From contig CM055109.1 in NCBI GenBank assembly GCA_029204225.1, forward strand, positions 25,232,723 to 25,296,722: a DNA stretch of 64,000 nt, given 5' to 3'. Both the position numbers and the translations under genes were made by a program. Shown here piece by piece: positions 34,025 to 49,000 of the stretch. The first letter of the stretch is position 1; every line of letters begins with the position of its first letter. The DNA is from Diphasiastrum complanatum. Its lineage: Eukaryota; Streptophyta; Lycopodiopsida; Lycopodiales; Lycopodiaceae. The notes under the pieces were generated by a model. The model was not told the DNA's origin. It searched no databases and saw only the letters and a program-made list of their open reading frames with translations.

Positions 34025-37000
34025 TGGCCGCTCGTCCCATTTGGGATGAGGTGGAGGTGATGCCCCGACAAAAAGTGGCGTTGCCCTTTTTGCCAAAAGC
34101 AGTTCACAGGGAACGCCTCTCGGGTTTGAGCACATTTGGGGGGGATTGCTAGTCCGACCCACGGGGGACACTACGAGATTGGCATTTGTATGGTCATCCC
34201 CGCAACGGAGAAGGCTCGCATTCTCGAGGCATGTTCTGAGACAGTTGCTGAGCCCGGTGAGCCGTCCACAGATGCCGCGGACTCTGTTTCCATTGGTGCA
34301 CCCACTGCCACCGACCCTACCACTGGTACACCCAACGCCACCGCCCCCACCCCCACCGTCGCATCCGCACCCGCCACCGCCACAGCCACCGCCTCTGCCT
34401 CTGCCACAGCCACCCGTACCCCCTCCGCCAGTACTCCCCATGGATCCACAGCCTCCACTACTGCACGTACGCCTGTGCCATCACTATCAGATCTGCACGG
34501 CCCATCCATATCCTTCGCTTCCGCACCTGCACCTATGCCACCACCTCCTGATCCGCATCGTCCATCCACATCCTCCCAGCCATCCACATCCCGAGGCACC
34601 AGACAGATGTCCATACCGGGATCTTTCAGAGAGGGGCAGCACAGAGAGGCCAACAGGACCATAGCACAGATGTTCTATGACCTGAACCTCCCCTTTATCA
34701 TGGCATCATCCTGCATCTCTCGAGAGGCTATCTCGAAAGTTGCAATCTGCGGGCCCGGCTACACACCACCCACAACCGACGCACTACGTGACCCTTTGCT
34801 CCAGGACTGGGTTGCATCAATCAGAGAAAGACTGGCCGCACTGCATGAGGCTTGGGATAGATACGGCTGTTCCATCATGGCGGCTGATGGGTGGACTGAT
34901 CGTCGCAGACGTCCACTCATCAACGTGATGGTTTCTAGTTGTTACGATTCCATGTTCTTGCGCAGCATCGACACCTCCGAGGGTCGTCAGAACCGTGCCA
35001 TTCACTACAGGGAGTGAATGGTCACCAGAAGAGTGGATGGTCATCATATCTGTGCCGTCCACTACAGGGAACCAGAAGACCTACTGGCTGTCCCGACGAC
35101 GAAGGACCCTTTCCCGGACCATGGCCAGTTGTTTTGCGGTGAAGTTAATTCCAATCCACTGCGTTTCCTCGCCCTCGCCAGCTGGGGCAGGGGGGAGCAG
35201 GTCCGAGTGTTTGCCCTATTGTGGTGTTAGGATCTATTACACTGGTATCAGAGCCATCTCCATCTTTGGGAGCTCAATAGCAGCAGTAGAGAAAACTATC
35301 AGAAGATAGGAAAAATCTCTCAGATTCTCAGAGAGGAATAGAGGAGGAGGATCGTTGTAGATGCAACCTTCAGACCTTTGAAATTCACTGAGAAATTACA
35401 CTAGTAAGGAGTCAGATTCCATGTACGGTAACTCACTGGAAGGGCAGCTATCCATCGCTGATTTCAGAGACCTTTTTGCAGATTTCACAACGGAAATAGA
35501 GTAGGAAATAACAAGTAGATCTATCGTTGTATACAGGGATCTACTTCTATTTTCAAAGTGCAATTTCAGTAGAGCTTAGCGGATTTCAAGCTGAGATTTC
35601 CCAGTAGGGTCAGCGCTGCCAATACTTCTGAGTTTTCAGATTTCTGACAAAGTTTTGGGCCCTAACTTGGAAGATTTGGAGCAATAGTACTTCTACCAGA
35701 TCAACGAGCGGGGGGCTTCTAAAATTTCAGAATTCAGAAGTGCTTTCGGACTTCAAATTTGCCTTTTTGTGGACAAATTGGGGTGCTGTCAGACCAGCGA
35801 GGGGGGATAGCAAAAGAATTTCAGATCTTTTGCATTTTTTTTCCGCCTCCTATTCAGATTTCTCAGAGCCACAGGTCTGAAAGCAAATGAGGAAGAGCTG
35901 AGAGGGCTTTTCTTGTTTCTCTCTGTGGAAGTACAGTTCTCAGAAAGAGCTAAGTTTTCTTTCCTTCCCTTGTACAGTTGTAAATTAGTCTTTTTGACTT
36001 TTTTTTTTTCAGAAGTTAAGGTACATCTCTTTCAGTTTTGAAAATGACCACTCCTCAGGGACCTGATCAACCCCCGGAGAGAGGCATCGATGATCTTGAA
36101 ACAGAAGCCTTGGCTTACAGTAAAGGGAAAGAACCAAGAACAGGAACAGTTCGCCGAAGAACTCGACGAACTGGTTGCCAAGGAGCAGTTTCTCCACTTG
36201 GTAACAGAGGTGGATGAACTGAAGTTGGCATTAGTCCAGGGTTGACGACTCGTTCGCTGAACCCAAAAGTTTTGATTTTGAGTTCCGCGAAAGGAAGCCT
36301 TCCCTCCACTTCTCAGTTATCCCCTTCTCCACTTCCATCAGTTTCGGGCAAGACTTTGCGGTCTCACCCCAGTGTCTTTAAAGATTTAAAGCCTCCTACT
36401 TTTATTGGGGAAGAGAAGGATAGAAATGCAGACATTCTACAAACCTTCCTCAGTAAATGGAAGAACATTCATGCTCTTAAACAGACCCCTGACCATTTGC
36501 AAGCTATTGAGGCCAGTCTTTCCTTAGGGCCCATGGCCTATAAGTGGTGGTTAAATCTCCAGGAGACTGGGCAAACTCCCCGGTCATGGAAGGCCATTAA
36601 ACCACTCCAACATGACAAATTCAAAAATCCAAATTCCTAAGAGAATTCCTACTTGAAAATGAACTTGATAGAGCCTGGGAAGCTTGGGAAAGAACAGTAA
36701 TGGACAAGTCCCTAATCCAATATATCTCGCAGTACCGAGAAGCAATTTTAAAAATTAAAAATATGGATGATTACCAGAAAATCAAAGGCTTTGTCCGAGG
36801 CCTCAAAGATGAATATAAAGTAGAGGTCCAGAGAAACTCGACTACTACCCTTGAGCAAGCTCTCAGATATGCTCAAATCTATGATGATTCAGTGGGTAGG
36901 AAGAGTGTGAAACAGCAGCCCCTTTCTGAGCAGCCTCCTCAGAAAGACTTTCAATCTAAAAAGAAATTTTTAAAAAGAAAGAAAGAAGATAAATTTAAAA

Positions 37001-40000
37001 GTGAAGCTCCTCAGAAACGCCCTTCACTCATACAGCCCTTAACACCAGAAGATTTTGAGAAAGCCAAACAAGAACGTTTGTACTTTGTGTGTATGGGCAA
37101 GGGACACACAGTCAGACAGTGTCCCAAGGGGCCTTTCACTAAAAAAGATAAAAAAGATAAGAAACAAGTCATCTTGTTCAGACTGTAAGTTTCCCAATGA
37201 CTCGGCAGCTTCCGAGATCAAAATGTATCATGAAGATCATGAACAGTATTGCCAGCTGACCTCTGCAATGCTAGCGAGACCCTTCAGCTTTGGGCTGCAT
37301 GACCTAGTACGTATGCATGGGAAAGTTGGTAACCAGTCAGTAAGAGTTATGGTTGATGATGGGGCAACCCATAATTTCATCAACTACACCCTGGTTAAAA
37401 AGCTTAAACTACCCGAAGTACCTAGTCAGCATAGGTACATAGTTTCACTAGCTAAGGGTGAAGGTAAGAAAATCTGGGAAACTATGGTAAGTAACTTAAA
37501 TCTTGGCATTCAGGGGTACCAAGATGAAAGAAACTTTCAGATAATGCACCTGGATCGCACAGACATTGTTCTCGCGAGTCAGGAGAACACCCTCAGCTTT
37601 CAGCATAAAGGCCGAGAGATCCAGTTGCATGGGGAGCATGACGTTCCCAACAGCCCTATGGTCTGCAGTTCAGAGCTCTGTCAGTTAATCGGAGACGACG
37701 ACCATCAGGTATTCTTATGTGACTTTCAGTTTATTCCTGAAGTTTCTATTTCTAGTTCTATGCAGCAGAAAATCAGTAAATTAGAAACTTTATTGTCTAA
37801 ATTTAAAGATGTTTTTTCTGAAGATTTGCCACATGGTTTGCCACCTAGCAGAGAGGTAGATCATGTAATAAACCTAGTACCAGGTACAACACCTGTTTCT
37901 AAACCTCCGTTGGTCAGCCGAACAGAGGATGAAGAAATAACTAGGCAGTTAACAGATTATCTTGGGAAAGGCCAAATTCAAACCAGTAGTTCACCATGGG
38001 CCTCACCAGTCCTATTGGTGAAAAAGAAAGAGGGTTCTATGCGTCTTTGCATAGATTACAGAGCCCTCAATAAAGTCACAATAAAGAATAAGTACCCTAT
38101 GCCTCGGGCAGACGAGTTGTTTGATCAACTCGACGGGGCTAAATTTTTCAGTAAAATAGACCTCAGATCGGGATATCATCAAGTCCGTATAAACTCGGAA
38201 GATGTCTCGAAAACAGCCTTTAGGACTCGTCATGGTCATTATGACTTTAAGGTGATGCCATTTGGGCTCACAAATGCTCCAGCTACCTTTATGACCTTGA
38301 TGAACAGTGTCCTTAGACCATACTTGGGTAAATTTGTAGTCGTATTTTTAGATGACATCCTCGTCTACAGCAAAACGAGGAAGGAGCATCTAAAACACCT
38401 CAGAAAGGTGTTTCGACTGCTCAGAAAGCATAAGCTTTATGCTAAACAATCCAAGTGTGAATTCTTCGTAGAAGAAGTAGCATATTTGGGTCACAGTATC
38501 TCGTCAGATGGGCTATCTCATCAGATGGGATTAAAATGGACGGGTTAAAGCCATACTCAGTTGGCTAAGACCTCAAAATATTTTGGAACTTCAAATCTTT
38601 CTTGGTTTGGCGGGATATTACAGACGATTTGTCAAGGAATATGCTCAGATAGCAGTTCCCATGACAAATCTTCTTAAGGGGAAGGGAAAGGAGTTCATTT
38701 GGGAGTCCGCACAGCAGGAGAGCTTTGATGCTCTCAAAACAACCTTAGCTACAACACCAGTTTTAAAAGTCGTCGACCCCAATCAGCCATTTGTGGTCGA
38801 AACAGATGCTAGCGACTTTGCAGTAGGTGCTGTGCTAACTCAGGGTGGACGACCAGTTGCGTTCGAGAGTAAAAAACTCGAGCCAGCTCAGACTAGGTAC
38901 AATGCCTATGAAAAGGAACTCTTTTCTATAGTCCATGCCCCTAAGACTTGGAGGCATTATTTGTATGGTGCCAACTTTGAGGTCCTGACAGACCATGAAA
39001 GTCTCAGATACTTTTGCAATCAACCTGAGCTTAGAGGTCGGAAAGCTCGTTGGGCAGAGTTGATGCAAGAGTTTGATATGTCTATCAAATATAGACGGGG
39101 GAAATTCAATACAGTAGCAGATGCCCTTAGCAAAATGCCTATGATAAACGAGCTGAGTTTTACTCAGATTCATAATGAGTTACTCGAGTCCTTGAGAGGG
39201 AAGTGCCAGCATGATGCATTCTTCTCTACTATCTGGAACTTAGTCCAGAGCAGCCAGTTATAGACTCTAGAACCAGTTCCCGGGGCTGGTGCCAGTTCAT
39301 CCAAGAATACGGTAGCTTCCGTTGAGGATGATGATGAGTCCGAGTATACGTCAGATGACGTTGAGCATTCTAAGCCTGTATAACCCAAGCAAACCCCAGT
39401 GGTTGAAGGTCAATTGACTCAAGGATTCAAATGGAAACAATATTCCATTTGAGATGAGTACTTGCTTTATAGAGATAGAGTATGTGTCCCCAATTCAGAC
39501 AATTATAGGTAGCAGGTCCTATATGAATGTCATGACCAGTTGCCAGAAATGTCAAGTAAATAAAGCAGAGCGTTTAAAGGCAGGAGGGTTGTTGCAGCCC
39601 TTAGAAATACCAGCTAGTAAATGGGAGAGTATCTCCATGGATTTTATAGTAGGCCTGCCTAAAACCCAAAAGGGTAATGACGCTATATGGGTCACAGTTG
39701 ACCGTCTCACCAAAATGGCTCATTTTATTCCGACCAAAACAACTGTTAACCTCCAGAGTAAGCGAGGTTGTTTATAGACGGGCTATTTAAATTGTACGGT
39801 CTACCTTCCGGCATAGTCAACAACCGGGACAGTAAGTTTAATGGAAATTTTTGGAGGGCAGTATTCCACCATCTCCATGCTAAACTTAATATGAGTACCA
39901 TAGACCATCCACAGACGGACGGTCAAACAGAGAGGGTAAATCAGTTGCTGGAGGATATGCTTCGTGCATACGTCAGCAAGAAGCAAACTAATTGGGAGGA

Positions 40001-43000
40001 GTATCTCTCGATATTAGAGTTTGCTTACAACAGTACCAAACATTCAGCTACGAGATACAGCCCATTTATGCTAATGTACAGTTTTCAGCCACGCTCACCC
40101 ACAGCTGTAGGGTTTAAACAAGAAAAAGTTGAAGCAGCCAGAAACTTTTTAGAGGACCTAAACCAGATGATAGAACATGCTAAGCGTAACATTAGGCAGT
40201 CCCAAATTCGAGCCAGGCATTATGCAGATCCACACAGATGGGATGTGCAGTTCTCCGTTGGTGAGAAAGTCTACTTGAGAGTTCCAGTTGACTCTAAAAC
40301 CCTCAAATCAGGAGTGTGTGCTAAGTTGTCTCCAAGGTATTGTGGTCCCTTTACCATCAGTAGGAGGCTAGGCGAGGTCACCTATGAACTAGAATTCCCA
40401 CACAGTAGTAAGGTTTTTCCAATCTTTCATGTAAGTCAGTTACGAAAAGCCTTAACCAGATCAGAAAATCTAGTAGGGGACAGTGTTCTAGTTCTCCCAT
40501 TGGATCCTCAGCAACCTCCACATGAACCAGAAGAGATTCTTGATAGTAGAGAGACGAAGACTCGTCATACTCTATACCGAGAATATCTGGTCAAGTGGAA
40601 TGATCAGCCTGTTGAGAATGCCACTTGGGAAAGAGGCAGCGTCCCAAGTGGCAGCGTCCTTCGCAAAATTTTTCCAGACTTTGTCTTAGAGGACCAAGAC
40701 GGTTCTTAAGGGGGAGGGAGTGTTACAAGCTCGTGACCAATGCCGAACCCTAGAGAACACACAGGGTCGTATCCAGCGTACACGACCAACAGGGCAAGAC
40801 AGTGTGAGTAGTGTGCCCCAGCAAGGTCCATAGCTATGGCGGGCCTAACACAGTCTAGGGACCCTGTCAGCAGGACAGGGCCCCCAGTTGGGGCCCGACG
40901 TGCAGTCGGCCACGTCAGTGCCATGTGGCCAACACTTGGCAGTTGCATGCTACTAGTCCTCACATTGGGCTAGGAGGGGCTTACTCTATATCAGGAAGTA
41001 GGCAAGGTTGAATGGATCAGTTAGTGTTTGCCCTACTGTGGTGTTAAGATCTACTATAAGGGGGCAGGTGGGTGCCAGACACCCTCTAATAATTAATTCC
41101 GGGAGAGGGGGAGGGGCCATACATTGCTTTTATTTCATTTTGGGGATCTAACACAGCCTGGGCTAGTGCCTGTATTTTTTTTTTTTTTGAAAAAAAAAAA
41201 TTGAAAATCGCGGAGCGCGTCCAGACGCGCGTCCGCGTCCGCCATCCGCTTCCTTAGATTCATATATATACCACGAATTTGGCTTCTAATCTTGAAAATT
41301 TTATAGTATAGACCTAAGGAAGCGGATGGCGGACACGAACACGCGTCTAGACGCACCAAGAGTGCGTCTGCGTCCCCGGACGCGTCCGATTTTCTTTTTT
41401 TATAAATTTTTTTTGATTTTTTTTTATGTTTTTAGAGTAAAATTTCTTTTTAAAAAAAAAAAAATTTATGGACGTCCAAAGACGCAACTCGGGTTCGGAC
41501 GCGTCCGGGTCCAAACGCGGGACGCGGATTGCCCGCGTCCGGCCTGGACGCGCATGTCTAGTATAGACCTAAGGTAGCGGACGCCACGTCCGGACGCGCA
41601 TCCGCGTTCGTGTCCGGGCACGGACGCGCCAGGGGTGCATCCAGGGGTCCGGACGTGTCCGTTTTTTTTTTTCAAGTTTTTTTACTGTTATTTAGTGTAA
41701 AAAAAAAAAAATTTAAAAAATGGGATGCAACCGGGTCCGGACGCCGGACGAGGACGTTGATTGCCCGCGTCTGGCCCGGACGCACATCTCTGCCTACTAC
41801 TACTATAGACACAATCCGATTTACGTTGCATTTATTGGTTGAAGTGTAGCCATGAAATGGAGTCTCATTTGGCAACATAAAAATCAAAGCTGTGATGAAA
41901 GATTTGAAAAACAAAAAAGTCAGATAATATTCAAGTATAATGAGGTTTTAGAACTAGATCATAAAAGATTTTGAAGTAACTACCATTAGGATTGTTAGGA
42001 TTGTTATCGGCGAAATGACCAAAATGACACTAAATTTATCGCTTAATTCGATGAGTAGTCGTAGCCATGGCTTTTCATTCAAAAGTTGATTGACATTAAA
42101 AATATATTTAAGCACACCATATTACAGGACTTTTGTTTTTGAAAATTCTGTGTGTGCAGATTTCACATTCCAGATAGGCAAAATGATCGAATATCACAAA
42201 GGCCTACTTTGCCATCCAAACTTTACATTGAAGAAGTTTGAGTAAGTTTAACTTCTTTTATCATCCATCTACCAACAGCTTGATTGTCTCATTAGCAGAT
42301 ATTATTAAATATGTTTGAAGCTCATGTATTGTGTTTCGTTTTGTTTTGTTTTCCTTGAGGTACACAATTGTACTTATTACGCTTTTTGTGAAAGATATAA
42401 CGGATCAATAAGTTTTCAATAATAATACTTGATCTTCATCTGATTATAGTTTTGTGATTGTGTTTTTTTTGGAGGACATAGAGAAACGGTCTTCCATATT
42501 AGATGAAGAAATGGTGGATTTTTCAAATATGCAGCCTGAAGACTACTTATTTGATGGTTTATGAGATCTAAAGTGAATACTGAGAAACAAATATTCTAAG
42601 ATACTAATCGTGAATATTGTGAATACTGATTGTGTATTGTGAATAGTGATCATGAACATTGTGAATACTGATTTGAAATTGCGAATACTAAGAAACGAAT
42701 ATTATGAGATACTGATCGAGAATATTGTGAATATTTGTTGTAACTTTTAGATGCCTATTCAAAACTTACAAGAAACTGATATCAAGATTGACATAGAGTA
42801 AAAATATGACAATATGACATGGCAAGGCCTTCGTGGCACAATACCACATCATTCTTGTTTTTCTTTCGATTTGAATTGGTTTAAAAAGTTTCAAATCTTC
42901 ATCCTTTGAAATTATGGGAGGTCTACAGTGTCATTGATGAATCTACTCGAGAAAGGCATATGGTGTGCACATATGTTATGTCCTGATGTTGCTCTGCTAT

Positions 43001-46000
43001 ATGCTTGAGCTGGAGTTGGACAAGGGATAAGACTGATGCTATGCGACACAAGTGTCACCCACTCTTAAGCTTCATCAAACAACAGCATGACACTTGTCTA
43101 CACTCTAATTGGCACAGGTTTGGCTCTATTTTGGTTTCCATATTTTGCGTGCAACCTTATTCTGGTTGGAACCTAAGAGGCCCTGAAATCCTCAAAAGCA
43201 GCGTTAACTTGCTTTGTATTCTCTAAGGCGTATACCTTGCAAGGCAGATGTTTGCGGGTGGAATCAGCAGAGACAAGAATGACTAGAAGAACACATGCAT
43301 GAAAGTACTCACACAATCAAGCCACAATGAATGGAAATAGCATACAGCCATCAATATATTTCTCAAAGCACAATGTGATGGACTCGCACACTTGGGTCCT
43401 CATCCTACGTGGACAACTCATTAATCCAAAAACCATAAAATATTGGTCATGAGATCCTGTCCTCATTCAAATAGTTATCCCTTGACTCATCTAGGACAAA
43501 GTGAAAGAATTTCAGACTAGACTTGGGAATGCTTACATGTTTTTAGATTTATGCTTATACAAAAGCTCATGCAAATACAGAAGCCATTCCCATTAAATAT
43601 ACTTTACCCAAGCTCTCAATGTAGCAGGAATTAGCTAACTCTAAACAGTTTCAGATCCAATAAATGCATTTAGAAACAAGACCTGATCTAACAGACCTGG
43701 ACCATAGCAGCATCGATCCATGGATAACCCGTGTGTCCGTCCCTCCATGCAGCTAAAAGATCTTCATCATCCTTCCAAGGAATCTGCTACGAAAATCATA
43801 AAGAGCTTTCCATGATAAATTGATAATAAGTGAGATTTAGGAAAAAAATCACAAAATAAAAAGACTTGCAATCTGCCAAAAAGCCAAGCTTTGAAAGAGC
43901 TAAATGATGCTTCTATGAGATGCACATTGCAAAGGTATGCATAAAGCAGATATTTTAGGACCCCAAAGGTGTGGTGTGATAAAAGGCAAAGCAGAAAAGA
44001 TAGGCTATAATCTGTAAGTGTGAAATGCCCACTATTCTTAGCATATGAGTGGGTAAGTGACCTGCTTGCAGATGGGGCTCCCAACCATCCGGTCAAAGTT
44101 TGGAGTACCATAACCAACAGTGTAAAAGAACTCACGCCATAGCAGCTTTCCAGCAAGACAAACAACAAAGAGTGAGGAAATATATCACCCCAGTACCGAT
44201 AACCATTCTGTGTTCTTCTTGAGATGTACCACATTGCAGCAGCGAAGGAAAATGGAAGCATTACAAATAGTTGACATACCTGGCCTTCGAGTGAAACCGG
44301 AGGTTTGGTGTATGACTTGACTTGGGAATACAGCACTTTGAGCCGGCTGTAAAAAAGCCTTGATGATACACAGCCAAACTGCAAAGGAACAGAAAGCATA
44401 TTTCTTTCTCTTGTATGTCCTCATTGTGTGCTGAGTAGAATCGAATTCCAGACCTCCAAGAGGCATATCTCTAAACAAAAAGAAGTCTGAATAAATGATG
44501 AAACAAAAGTGAAGTGGAGTCTGGACTTACCTTCAAGTATGGGGATAGGACAGTGGTGGCAGGTTTCATAAATGCGGTAGGATCACCCTTAGGTTTCTCA
44601 AATTCTGAGACCCAGTTCTGTGCTACAACAAATTCTTCATAACATATCATCTTTTCTCTTGTAAACCAATTATCATCTTTTCACTAAAGCACATATAGAA
44701 ACTAGAAAGGGGCTTGTGTCACTGATAATGTCTATACAAAGCTAAAAGCATGCTACTATTCCATGCTGCCCACAATGCTCACTCCCAAAAAGATTCAAGT
44801 CCGTGGAAACTGATTTCAACCACAAAGGACTTTTCAATGGCCTTCAAAAAGGTTTTTCTACCCAATCAAATATCATCCAAACGAGCACTTTGATAAAAGG
44901 ACAAGTTTTGCATGAAAAGCTTACTTTGTCCTTCAAGGATTCTTCCAGCCTCTTCAGACCTTCAGTCTCTCCTCCAGGAAAAGGACTGAACTCCTGAAAG
45001 TAGATGAAAAAAGATGTTAAAACAGCATCCCTCTTCTCTGCTGTAATATCTGAAGTAGTTCATGCTGCTTCATGCCCTCAGTGACACTTGCTTTTGACCT
45101 TAAATAGATGATTGATATCCACTTTCCAGCTATATAAACAACAAAAGCTGTATAGTTGATTTCTGTAGGTGTATGAGAAAGCTTGTGAGGTATATACGAC
45201 AAGGCCACACCTGAAGAGAAACTGAAACTCTTCAATATGACCTTGACCAATGCTGCCAAGAAATGTGTTTTCAATCAAGGCAATGAATGAGACGCACTAA
45301 AAGGAGCATTTGCTAAATGATCCAAGCCTTTTTTTTTAGATAATTATTTCATGATATTAAGTAAAATGCCAATGATCAAAGATGTACTTGGGTGCACGAT
45401 CCAAAGATGGGGGTGAGAATTGTTGAGGTGAAGAAATAGTGCCAAAACTAAAGGAAAGGAAGGAATGATCAAAGAGAGTGGTAGGAGAGATACAGAAGTC
45501 ATTCCATCACTAGCAATGTACCACCTCTACATTGATTGAGATACACCAAGCTGAAAAATCACTATAAAAAAAGGAGTCAAGCAAGAAAAGCATGTTTTCT
45601 GCATGATAATTACAACTCGTAAAAGTCACACCAATGAAGATCTCAAAAGTTGGGGAAGTTTCAAGGATGGCCTTGCATTAACATAGTAAGCGAATTGTTC
45701 TCACGTATGTCTGGAGACCACAATGACAAGGGTATGAGAGCACCACATCAACATAGTAACAAATAATAACAAGATTCACATACACATAAAACTTGAATTT
45801 AAAGAAATTCTTATTTTCAAATTACATATTATGTTAACAAGATAGAAGATAAGTACTACATTTATGCAAGGGCAAAACCAAATATATGTAAAGTAGAATA
45901 CCAACTATTATTAACTTCTGCCGTCGAATCCAAACTAGAGTAAGCTTATCACGGTGAAAAACACTCTATTATTGCCCATCCATAAAAATATTGTCATCTC

Positions 46001-49000
46001 ACCCTATGCACTATAGCTATAGAACACCAATCAAGCTGCTCAGGACTCCACCAGGTTACAACGTTCCATACCACCTCATCCAACCTTCAACCTTGAAATA
46101 AATACATCTTGGGCTAAGATATCCTCCCAGCCTAATGAAGTGGGAAGAGCTATTCACCGTCAATTGTGATGAATCCAGACTCTTGTAAATCTACCTCTAC
46201 ATACATACTACAGGAGGCTCATCTCCACCAACACGATCACCCTACAGTAATAGAACATTCGCACGTGCACCCAAACAAACTATAGTTCCAAAACATTGTT
46301 CCATCTCGTATAATGAGACTATCACCTCAAGTAAGTTGTCACATGATGTAAAAGGGAAGTAACAATCCTTCCACCTTCTAAAGTTGCCTCCTAAAAGAAC
46401 CAAAGCAGGGAATTTAAGTTTCCTCCCTTGGTATTCTAGTTTTTGGGTCCACGCAAAAACTGTGACCAAGGAAGGCATTCCCATGACATGACATCCACTT
46501 CCCTTGTCACATTTCCCACATCATGTTCCTGTGCATATGCCCAACAAGGACCAACTTGAAAACTTGTCACATGTCCAAAGAACCGTGTTTTCAATTTCCA
46601 TTGTCATTATGTTGGGGAAAACTTTGGAGTAAGCAGATTGAACCATAAAGACTCTTAAGTATATCCCAGCAACCACTACTAACGATTATGAAACTAAAAA
46701 TGGAGAGTGTTGAGTACTACTAGATGCTTTGTAATTAACTCGACTGCAATCAATCCTCTATACAATTTATCAAGTGCACATAATCTTTTGAAAGCAATAT
46801 GATTCTATGGATCATTTATTTTGATTTTACCATGACTAGTACTTGCCAAACCTCAAACTAAATCTTGCATTAACTACACAATGTCACGTTGAGAATAATT
46901 CAGGGCTGAGATCACATCTCTTTTGGAAGGATCTTTAAATTAAATAGAGGATGCTTCGGGTCCAATACACCGTCAGATTACCTCTCCTGTAAATTGAAAT
47001 TAAACTCTATGAATTTGAGTGCATTCAGAGCCATCCGAGAAAAGGCGACTACTTTGTCGAACTTATCCATCATCGCATATGTAACACGCTCCAGTCCCTC
47101 AAAGATAGGCTTGATGTTGAATGAAAAGCACAACTTTTCATATGTATGTGTCTTTATTAACAACTTTTAGACCAAATGTGGTTTTTTGCCTTCTTCAGAG
47201 AACCAAAAAGCCCTTAAAGAACATTGCAGCTCGCAAAACCAAAGCTGCTAAAAATAAAAATTGCTTTTCCATTACACATGATGGTAGCAGATTCCAGAAA
47301 GCAATAGAGAATGGAAAGAAGGCTATGGAATAAAGATTCACCTCATTCAAATTTTTGTAGCCAAGGTCTTCAAGGCATGGAACCGACAGAACATTGACAC
47401 CCTCATAATCAATGGGAGGAGGAATATGAGATGGACCATCACCCAGCGGATTGGATGGTTTACCAAGTACTCTGCAAAATGATTGATATGTCAATGGCAC
47501 CATGCCACCATTCTCCATGGAACATACATACAAACATACAGATAGTGTCAGCAGCATGGTATGAGATAACAAAAATCAGCTTTAAAGGTATTATTAACAT
47601 TCAGAAATACAAGGAATTAGTCCAACAATGACAAATAAAGCACAATCTCACTTTCGTACTATGCTGCAATCAGACATCACCAACCATTCCAAAAACTTCA
47701 CATAATGAATTACCTTGGCTATAATATCCTCTGGGTTGTATATGGTATGGCTCACCGGGGAGCATACTTCCACCCCAGTTTCTGTAGCATGCTCCTGCAG
47801 AATAGCAACTTGGCAGCTTAACGGTAGATGTATAGGCTATTACCACTCAATTTACCATATTCGGCTCCCAAAAGTGATGTGTAAAAATATTCAAAAAAGT
47901 AAAAAAATTAAAGCTAGAGTACATAAAGCAAACAATACTATGTAGCATACAAACTTAAATATATAAATGAAAAAAAAAGAAAAGCAAACCATTTCAGCCC
48001 GGGTACTAAAGGAGGAGGAATTGTCAAAGTGAACCAACTATTAATGTCTAAGAATATCCTTAAAAATTAAGCCAGAAACCATGGATCTTTAGCAGGCACT
48101 CGCCCAAATGCTGACATTTTAAAAGCGCATGCCAAAGACATAGAAAAGTAACATAAGTTATGCAAGAGTTGAATATTTCAATTCCTCAAGCTCGTCGTTC
48201 TGAAGGCTGCCAAGAAGACCTTTATGAAATTATCTCGCTGAAGAGAATAGGGTTCTGTGTCATATTCAAAGCACAGCTTCTTTATACTCCACTGCACATA
48301 AGTAGGAAAAAAACATTAGCTCGAATGCTTGCCATGGGCAAATAGTTGTTCTTTTAATAAACACATAAGTAAAAAGCTAGCAGAAAACCCAAAGATTAAC
48401 CCTCATGCAACCTGCCCACATGGCAACAGTACCTTTGCTACTCTAGGTAATAAAGACCATAGAACCAGGGTGATAGCTTCGGACAAGAAACAACAAATAG
48501 CTGCATTGCATGATACTAAACAATCAATCACTCTCTTAACTAGGAATCCATGTTGCAACTGTCCTTCCATAGTTGCAATATATGAGTTTGTAGGCTCATA
48601 TTAACTCTTGAAATGTTTGTTTTAAACATGCATTCTTTTTGGGGTGGCTAGGCCGTAGTTTTACTTTTGCAAAGTGGGAATACAAACTTAGAAGCAAACT
48701 CTAAACATGTTTCAACTTTGATATGCTTCAAGCATGTTTGGGCATGGAAGTGTAATTTGACAATTTTCAAAAATTTTGGCATCATCTTTACAAAAAAATT
48801 TGTCACACTTTTTTGAGACGACATTTTTTTGGAATGGCAAATCGGTACAAACATCTGAATGGTGTTTTACTTTGTCATTTTGTCAACGTTTGTTTGCAAC
48901 TATATACTCCCACGTCCCACACAATCATACTCCCGTCCCTACCGCATGGCTGCTCTCAAGTATGCATATTTTAAGTATCTCAAAATTTGGCCGTACTCCT

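Larger units (their letters stand above)
33423..35140 (+). mobile_element. hAT element, 5' region and transposase, truncated
   Basis: The 5' end begins AGACATGAGGGTCCGGGCC and is rich in GGACGCGTCC motifs. It is followed by A-rich, (GA)n and (GT)n tracts and a degenerate TTTAGGG array (33900-33946), then a transposase frame. The same order is found at 55331-55830. It is cut at about 35140-35205, where gypsy LTR sequence begins. It sits antisense in UVR3 intron 9. Confidence 0.65.
35206..41058 (+). mobile_element. Ty3/gypsy chromovirus in UVR3 intron 9
   Basis: A plus-strand element, so antisense to the host gene. Only the last ~36 bases of the 5' LTR remain (TGTTTGCCC...TATTACA). A tRNA-Met primer site, gag, protease, RT, RNase H, integrase, chromodomain, polypurine tract and a 338-bp 3' LTR follow. 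The shared end phrase GTGTTTGCCCTA(T/C)TGTGGTG in both LTRs identifies the pair. Many frameshifts and stops make it inactive. Confidence 0.9.

Noticed and set aside
34146-34664. Proline-rich 172-codon frame
   Set aside because: It is a shifted reading of the CCACC-rich linker of the hAT transposase. The frame with BED and DUF659 motifs is the real one.
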